A stretch of DNA of 64,000 bases from Candidatus Methanoflorens stordalenmirensis. GTDB lineage: Archaea > Halobacteriota > Bog-38 > Methanoflorentales > Methanoflorentaceae. The stretch is taken from the NCBI GenBank assembly GCA_003139855.1, contig PLGY01000036.1, positions 4,751 through 68,750 on the forward strand, given 5' to 3'. Shown piece after piece: positions 58,527-64,000 of this stretch. Within the stretch, counting starts at the first letter, position 1, and each line of letters starts with the position of its first letter. The translations under genes and the position numbers were made by a program. Below the pieces are notes generated by a model. That model did no database searches and had not been told where the DNA came from. It saw nothing but the letters and a program-made list of their open reading frames with translations.

Positions 58527-59558
58527 ATGCAAGAAGTAGCCGTTATATTGGGAGATGGAGTTGGACCTGAACTGGTAAAAGCAATGATGCGAATCGTCAC
58601 TGCTACCGGAGCGCCCGTAAATATGATCCCTTGTCACGCGGGAAGCGATTGGTACGAGTCTCACGCAGGAACCTCATTAATTCCCGATGAGACCTGGGAC
58701 GTAATCAACTCAACTCAAGCCTGTTTCAAAGGGCCGACCACAACACCTGGAGGGCCTGGTTCCCCGCGCAGTGTCGCCGTTACCATTAGACAGGAAAAGG
58801 ACCTATTTGCAAACGTCCGTCCGATACGAACGTTTCCCAATACCCCTCGTCCTCTTGGAGATGTCGACTTTGTGTGCGTACGTGAAGCGACTGAAGGCAT
58901 GTACGCGGGCAGTGAAGTGCAGCTCTCGGGAGACATGTACGTCGCCCTACGGAAAATCACGAAATCGGCGAGTCGAAGAATAGCTCACTTCGCTTTTAGC
59001 GAGGCATACAAACGAAGCTGGACAACTGTTGTCGCTATCCATAAGAGTAACATACTAAAGCAGACGGACGGCGCTTTTCTCCAAGCCGTCCGCGAGATAA
59101 AAAGTGAGTTCTCGAACATTGGACTCTGGGAGTACCACGTGGACAACGTCGCACAACAACTCGTGAAAAATCCGCAGATATTTAACAAATCGATATTACT
59201 GTCTACTAACCTCTTCATGGACATACTAAGCGAAGAGTGTGCGGCGCTGGTCGGGAGCATTGGAATGATCTACTCGGCGAATTTCGGCGACACTTATGCC
59301 ATGTTTGAACCCGCCCACGGTTCAGCCCCCAAGTATCAAAACCTTGACAAGGTGAATCCCACCGCCACCGTACTTGCTGGAGCGTGGATGCTCGATTACT
59401 TGGGCTTGAAACGCGAATCCGCGATGATATTCAACGCCCTCCAAGAGACTGTTGCTGAAGGCAAAACGACGTACGACCTCGGAGGCGCTCTCAAAACGAG
59501 CCAAGTGACCGATTGCCTCATCGAAAAAGTTGAGGGGGGCTTTGACCGAGCGCCTTGA
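58527..59558 (+). CDS. Isocitrate/isopropylmalate dehydrogenase family, residues favour isocitrate dehydrogenase
   Basis: SVAVTIRQEKDLFANVRPIRTFP; HGSAPKYQNLDKVNPTA (IDH-like APKY...KVNP rather than IPMDH APDI...IANP). Confidence 0.85.
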   Translation: MQEVAVILGDGVGPELVKAMMRIVTATGAPVNMIPCHAGSDWYESHAGTSLIPDETWDVINSTQACFKGPTTTPGGPGSPRSVAVTIRQEKDLFANVRPIRTFPNTPRPLGDVDFVCVREATEGMYAGSEVQLSGDMYVALRKITKSASRRIAHFAFSEAYKRSWTTVVAIHKSNILKQTDGAFLQAVREIKSEFSNIGLWEYHVDNVAQQLVKNPQIFNKSILLSTNLFMDILSEECAALVGSIGMIYSANFGDTYAMFEPAHGSAPKYQNLDKVNPTATVLAGAWMLDYLGLKRESAMIFNALQETVAEGKTTYDLGGALKTSQVTDCLIEKVEGGFDRAP

Positions 59559-59575
59559 CGCGACCGACCAAAGCC

Positions 59576-59767
59576 TTATTCCTTTTCTGAACAGGCTGCG
59601 CACGCGCTGCGGCTTTGGTCTAACAAGAGACCTTTCTTGCTGCAGCTCACGCACTCTTGAGAACGTCCTCCGCTCACGAAGCGCTTTTTCGGAGCCATGT
59701 GCTGACAATCGAAGCTTTCACGCAGCGTTTCGATGGCGCACTCATCGCACTGTACTTCATGAACCAT
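59576..59767 (-). CDS. Possible small zinc-binding protein (three CxxC)
   Basis: MVHEVQCDECAIETLRESFDCQHMAPKKRFVSGGRSQECVSCSKKGLLLDQSRSACAACSEKE; downstream of the Re-citrate synthase-like gene on same strand. Confidence 0.45.
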   Translation of the reverse strand: MVHEVQCDECAIETLRESFDCQHMAPKKRFVSGGRSQECVSCSKKGLLLDQSRSACAACSEKE

Positions 59768-59880
59768 AATGCCTTCGCCGGCGAGGACACAAGAGTAAAA
59801 ATCTAGGCGTTCCGATCCGAGCAGGACACGCTCACGCCTGCGGTAGCGGCACTCCTTCGTATTGCTTCCTCCCCTGGCTT

Positions 59881-61134
59881 TTATTCGTAACGAGTGTGGG
59901 CAATCCAGGGCGGGTACGCTTCCTCGCTCGTTAGGAAGTATTTAATCGCGTACTCCTTGAGTTCATCATCTGAAACGCTTGAGGTGCGCGCCTCCTCATC
60001 GTAAAGTTTGTGAATGTCGTTGCAGATCATCTTAATCCTGCGGTCGTTTTTCCTCAAGTTCACCTCGACGCCCAGAAGCTCGTTCAGGACTTCCTGCATC
60101 TTGTAGCGCACTACTTCCCTCCCAGAAGAGTCTCCGATGAGAAGCACGCGCTGTCCGCCCACAACCTCTGGCGGAAAAGGCTCGTACGTAAAAGGGTTCT
60201 TCAACACGCCGTCAGTATGTATGCCGCTTTCGTGGGCGAAAATGTTTTCGCCGACAATGGCCTTGTTTCGCGGGAGTCTAAAAGCGAGCTCGTGTTCCAA
60301 ATAGCGGGTGAGCTCCGTAACTGGTGCAGGATTGTACTTTTCGAATCCCTTCACGCGACAAAAAAGAAAGGTGAGAATCTTTTCAAGCTCGGTATTCCCT
60401 GCCCGCTCACCTATGCCCATGAACGTCAAACTAGACCAGTTCGCCCCGTACCAGTACCCCGCCAATGTGTTGGCAACGCCGAGTCCAAAGTCATCGTGAA
60501 CGTGCATTTCGAGATTCTCCGCGCCGATCTCTTTGAAGGCGCGCACGATCTTAGGTATGCTGAACGGCAGCGGAGTCTCTTCGAACGGAACGCCGTAGTT
60601 CAAAGTATCGCAGATTCGAAAAATCGCGTCAGGGGCAATATCCAACAATTCCTTGACGAAAGGGATCACGAAGTTTGGGATATCAGCGCGCGTAATATCC
60701 TCGAGATGACATCGTACCTTCAACCCGTGATCGACGGCATATTGGAGAGCTTCAGCGTACTTGTCGCGCGCCTGTTCTCGATCTTTCAAGCCAAGTTTAT
60801 CGAAAATGTGCGTGTCCGATATGGACATCAGAATGCCTACCTCGTTTATGCCGTCCATACTAAGGTTCATATCGATATCGCCGATGTTGGCGCGCGCCCA
60901 CCCCGTGATTTCAGGATGATCATAATTGCAATCGAGCATATCGCGGACCAAGCTGCGGTCTCTCTCATTGAAAACAAAACACTCGAGCTTTTCTATGCCC
61001 ATTTCGTGCAAGAACTCGAATATCTTAAGCTTCTGTGCTTTCTTTAATACGATGCCCGGCATTTGGGACCCGTCTCTCAGGGTGCTGTCGCTGATCTTGA
61101 CCTCCAAATCGCCAGGAAGCTCGATTTTCGGCAT
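59881..61134 (-). CDS. Re-citrate synthase-like protein (LeuA/homocitrate synthase superfamily)
   Basis: DSTLRDGSQMPG; EITGWARANIGDIDMNLSMDGINEVGILMSISDTHIFDKL; VRCHLEDITRAD; RICDTLNYGVPFEETPLP; IGERAGNTELE. Confidence 0.75.
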   Translation of the reverse strand: MPKIELPGDLEVKISDSTLRDGSQMPGIVLKKAQKLKIFEFLHEMGIEKLECFVFNERDRSLVRDMLDCNYDHPEITGWARANIGDIDMNLSMDGINEVGILMSISDTHIFDKLGLKDREQARDKYAEALQYAVDHGLKVRCHLEDITRADIPNFVIPFVKELLDIAPDAIFRICDTLNYGVPFEETPLPFSIPKIVRAFKEIGAENLEMHVHDDFGLGVANTLAGYWYGANWSSLTFMGIGERAGNTELEKILTFLFCRVKGFEKYNPAPVTELTRYLEHELAFRLPRNKAIVGENIFAHESGIHTDGVLKNPFTYEPFPPEVVGGQRVLLIGDSSGREVVRYKMQEVLNELLGVEVNLRKNDRRIKMICNDIHKLYDEEARTSSVSDDELKEYAIKYFLTSEEAYPPWIAHTRYE

Positions 61135-61308
61135 CTCAGCGTACGATCTGTACAATTTTAGAATCCTCCACTTCGTCGCAACGCGATATAACGCAACTGC
61201 GTTCTTTTTTATTACAATAGTTCTATATGAATCTACTTCTGCTTGTTTTGCACAGCATCTCCGGGGCGTCGCACATTGATATACTAAAAAATACTTATTA
61301 GTCACTGT

Positions 61309-62577
61309 ATGGGCAAATCTCGAGTGACTCTCAAATACGGAGACCGAAAAACCACTGTCACGCTAAACAAAAGAGACCTCATTCAAGTAATACAACCAAA
61401 CGAAATCGAGACTGGAGATGAAGAAAGTGAGATTATCCGCGCGATGCAACATCCTATCGGGACACCCATGCTCCACGAAATCGTGTCAACGCGCAAGGCG
61501 TCCAAAAAAGACTTGACCGCCGTCATCATCGTGAGTGACGTAACGAGGCCGACGCCGACCAAGAAGTTGCTCCCTCATGTTTTAAGACACCTGCACAAAG
61601 GCGGGATACCTGAAGACTCGGTGACGATCTTGTTTGCTCTCGGAATTCACAGGACGTTATCCGAACGAGAGATGAGAACGCTCGTGGGCGATAACGTCTT
61701 TGACGATTACCACTGCGTCAACCACGACGCGAATGAGTGCGCTTTTGTAGGAACAACGTCGCGAGGCACGCGGGTTCGTGTCAACACGGTGGCGCTCGAC
61801 TCCGATGTGAGAATTTGCATAGGGGCGGTTGAACTCCACTACTTTGCAGGATACAGCGGCGGATACAAGTCACTGCTCCCAGGCATCTGCGCGCGAGAGA
61901 CTATCGAAGCAAATCACAAACTTATGCTACAGCCAAACGCGGCCGCCGGAAGGCTAGACAGCCCTGTCAGAAAAGACCTAGAGGAGGCGGGCCGGTTGAT
62001 CGGATGCGACTTTCTCGTAAACGTCGTGCTTAACTCAAAAAAGCAGATCGTAAAAGCCGTGGCAGGTGATCCCATTGCAGCGCACCGGGAAGGCGTCAAA
62101 GTCGTCGATTCGATGTACATAATTCCGATTACCGAACTTGCTGATGTCGTGCTCGTTTCAGCAGGAGGTACACCCAAGGATATAAACCTCTTTCAAGCAC
62201 AGAAAGCGCTTGACAATGCGAAATACGCGATGAAGGAGGGTGGCACGATCGTGCTGGCGGCCGAGTGTCCAGAAGGATTGGGTGAAAAAGTGTTTGAACG
62301 ATGGATTAACGAAGCTCATAGCAAACAGGAGCTCGTTGACAGGCTCGACTACGCATTCGAAATCGGCGGACACAAGGCCGGAATTCTGGCTAAGCTCACC
62401 CAAAAAGCCGATGTTTATCTCGTGTCTGAGCTTCAAGAAGAGATTGTGGAGCGCGCATTTTTACTCTGCGCACGAGATTTGGACGATGCTCTACAAGAAA
62501 CAGCGCGAAAGTATGGGCCAGATGCCCGAATTATAGTCATGCCGTACGGAGCACTCACTCTCCCGCGGCTTCAATAG
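61309..62577 (+). CDS. larA: Nickel-dependent lactate racemase (LarA) family protein
   Basis: VIIVSDVTRPTPTKKLLPHVL; ALGIHRTLSEREM; YFAGYSGGYKSLLPGICARETIEANHKLM; SAGGTPKDINLFQAQKALDNA. Confidence 0.85.
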   Translation: MGKSRVTLKYGDRKTTVTLNKRDLIQVIQPNEIETGDEESEIIRAMQHPIGTPMLHEIVSTRKASKKDLTAVIIVSDVTRPTPTKKLLPHVLRHLHKGGIPEDSVTILFALGIHRTLSEREMRTLVGDNVFDDYHCVNHDANECAFVGTTSRGTRVRVNTVALDSDVRICIGAVELHYFAGYSGGYKSLLPGICARETIEANHKLMLQPNAAAGRLDSPVRKDLEEAGRLIGCDFLVNVVLNSKKQIVKAVAGDPIAAHREGVKVVDSMYIIPITELADVVLVSAGGTPKDINLFQAQKALDNAKYAMKEGGTIVLAAECPEGLGEKVFERWINEAHSKQELVDRLDYAFEIGGHKAGILAKLTQKADVYLVSELQEEIVERAFLLCARDLDDALQETARKYGPDARIIVMPYGALTLPRLQ

Positions 62578-62626
62578 AAAAACGGCCGCGCTGGTGTAAC
62601 AAAAAGAGCGCACAAGATTCGGAGTT

Positions 62627-63682
62627 ATGTGGGTAACTAACTGCCACAATGGCTCAGGGCGACCTTTAGACATTAGGAAAAGGTATAGCGGCGTTGAGCG
62701 CCCGCTTTTCATTTTGATTCTCTCCAATTCGGATACGGCAGCTATTCCCGGCATATCAGGTGCTGGAAGCACTGAAGATTACATCCAATACACGCCGGCT
62801 GCTGACGCTGAAATTGTCTCCAACGGAAAACTGAAAACGATTGGAGTAATGCCTAATGCACCGTCTGGAGCCGTCACTCCTGCCGTTCTCACACGTGCCG
62901 GCCTTAATCTGTCACAAAGTGCACATCTTCTAATAAACTCAGGCTTGAAGATTGTGCCCGGAGTCCCCTATTACGACTTGCGAACGAAACACGGCAGCGA
63001 CATCCGATTTGCGCCAGCAGTGCCCGACGCTTACTCAATCCAAAAGGCTGCCAAAAAGCTCGCTGCGTGCTGTGACTGCGACTTAGCAGTAATAGGAGAG
63101 ACAATTCCTGGAGGCACAACCACCGCGCTGTGCGTGCTACGAGCGCTCGGCTTCACCGCTAACGTGAGCAGCAGCTTCGCGACGAATCCGATCGCTTTAA
63201 AAGAAAAAGTCGTACGAGAGGCGATGCGCCGCGCTTCTATTAATCCAGGAAACTTACGAAACGATCCCATGCGAGCTATTGAACTATTTGGTGATCCCAT
63301 GATGCCTTGTGCGGTCGGACTCACCGAGGGTTTCCTGCGCTCCGGAAAAGAAGTTATCTTAGCAGGTGGAACGCAAATGGGTGCAGTTGCAGCCGCGTTG
63401 CGTGCACTCGACGTTTCCACCGACCTTGTAATAGCTACGACAAAGTACGTCTTTGACGATCGTGCGGCTCGGTTTGTAAAGTTGGTTAATGCATTAGACG
63501 TAGATGCGTTTAGCGCGGATCCAGGCTTCTCAAAAAGCTCGGTTGATGCACTTCAGAAATATGAGCAGGGAGAGGTGAAAGAAGGCGTGGGGGCAGGGGG
63601 GGCCATGACTCTAGCTTATATACGTGGCTACAGTCAAGAAGCTTACAGACGGGAAGTAGAGGCTGTGATCAAACGCCTGTGA
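62627..63682 (+). CDS. cobT: Nicotinate-nucleotide-dimethylbenzimidazole phosphoribosyltransferase-like (archaeal CobT family)
   Basis: ISGAGSTEDYIQYTPAADAEI; IGETIPGGTTTALCVLRALG; EVILAGGTQMGAVAAAL; VGAGGAMTLAYIRG. Confidence 0.87.
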   Translation: MWVTNCHNGSGRPLDIRKRYSGVERPLFILILSNSDTAAIPGISGAGSTEDYIQYTPAADAEIVSNGKLKTIGVMPNAPSGAVTPAVLTRAGLNLSQSAHLLINSGLKIVPGVPYYDLRTKHGSDIRFAPAVPDAYSIQKAAKKLAACCDCDLAVIGETIPGGTTTALCVLRALGFTANVSSSFATNPIALKEKVVREAMRRASINPGNLRNDPMRAIELFGDPMMPCAVGLTEGFLRSGKEVILAGGTQMGAVAAALRALDVSTDLVIATTKYVFDDRAARFVKLVNALDVDAFSADPGFSKSSVDALQKYEQGEVKEGVGAGGAMTLAYIRGYSQEAYRREVEAVIKRL

Positions 63683-63779
63683 CACATATGTACCGACCGC
63701 AACACCAGCGTAGGCACTTGTAGGCGGATAAGACGACACTCGACAAATTATAAAAGCTTCAGTTAACAATACTCACAAG

Positions 63780-64000
63780 ATGTTCAAGCAAAAACACATC
63801 GTTTCAATGCGAGATTTAACGCGCGATGATGTGGACTTTGTGCTGGACTACGCTGAAAAAATGATGCCGTGCGCAAAAGCCGGCGTGCGACTGCTCCAAA
63901 GCCGAATATTGGCGCTGCTTTTTTTCGAACCTAGTACTAGAACGCAACTTTCGTTCGACTCAGCGATGAAGCGGCTCGGCGGCTCTACTTTAAGCTTAAC
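63780..64000 (+). CDS. pyrB: Aspartate carbamoyltransferase catalytic subunit, N-terminal part (runs off window)
   Basis: MFKQKHIVSMRDLTRDDVDFVLDYAEKM...LLFFEPSTRTQLSFDSAMKRLGGS. Confidence 0.95.
   Translation, partial: MFKQKHIVSMRDLTRDDVDFVLDYAEKMMPCAKAGVRLLQSRILALLFFEPSTRTQLSFDSAMKRLGGSTLSL

Noticed and set aside
1-64000. CRISPR arrays, rRNA genes, transposases, integrases, known toxin-antitoxin or restriction systems
   Set aside because: None recognised in the sequence or ORFs; the 117-bp repeat pair is intragenic and not CRISPR-like

Overview
Archaeal chromosomal fragment, most likely a methanogen-related or methane/alkane-oxidizing euryarchaeote. This is inferred from methanofuran genes mfnD/mfnF/mfnE, an archaeal histone, TFE, aIF6, prefoldin, Rpp21, RIO1/RIO2, FtsZ and intron-bearing tRNAs; species was not determined. 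Most of the window is housekeeping: tetrapyrrole/corrinoid synthesis, translation, SRP, shikimate pathway, fumarase and a surface-polysaccharide cluster. The main points for a second look are: (1) a ~10 kb accessory island (about 3.9-13.9 kb) lying between methanofuran genes, with TrmB-like regulators in four architectures, small Cys-rich proteins sharing an upstream element, a UbiA/methyltransferase pair and a patatin; (2) a tandem wHTH segment 115/117 identical inside one TrmB-like gene, suggesting gene conversion; (3) four intron-containing tRNAs, one with a non-canonical D-arm intron; (4) a Re-citrate-synthase-like / LeuCD-type aconitase / IDH-like module; (5) an apparent frameshift at G7 in aIF1A and a likely ATT start for a DUF460 gene; (6) DedA and transglutaminase-like pseudogenes; (7) a 46-aa SHOCT-like miniprotein absent from the supplied ORF track. 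All calls come from reading the sequence and the supplied ORFs; no database search was run.
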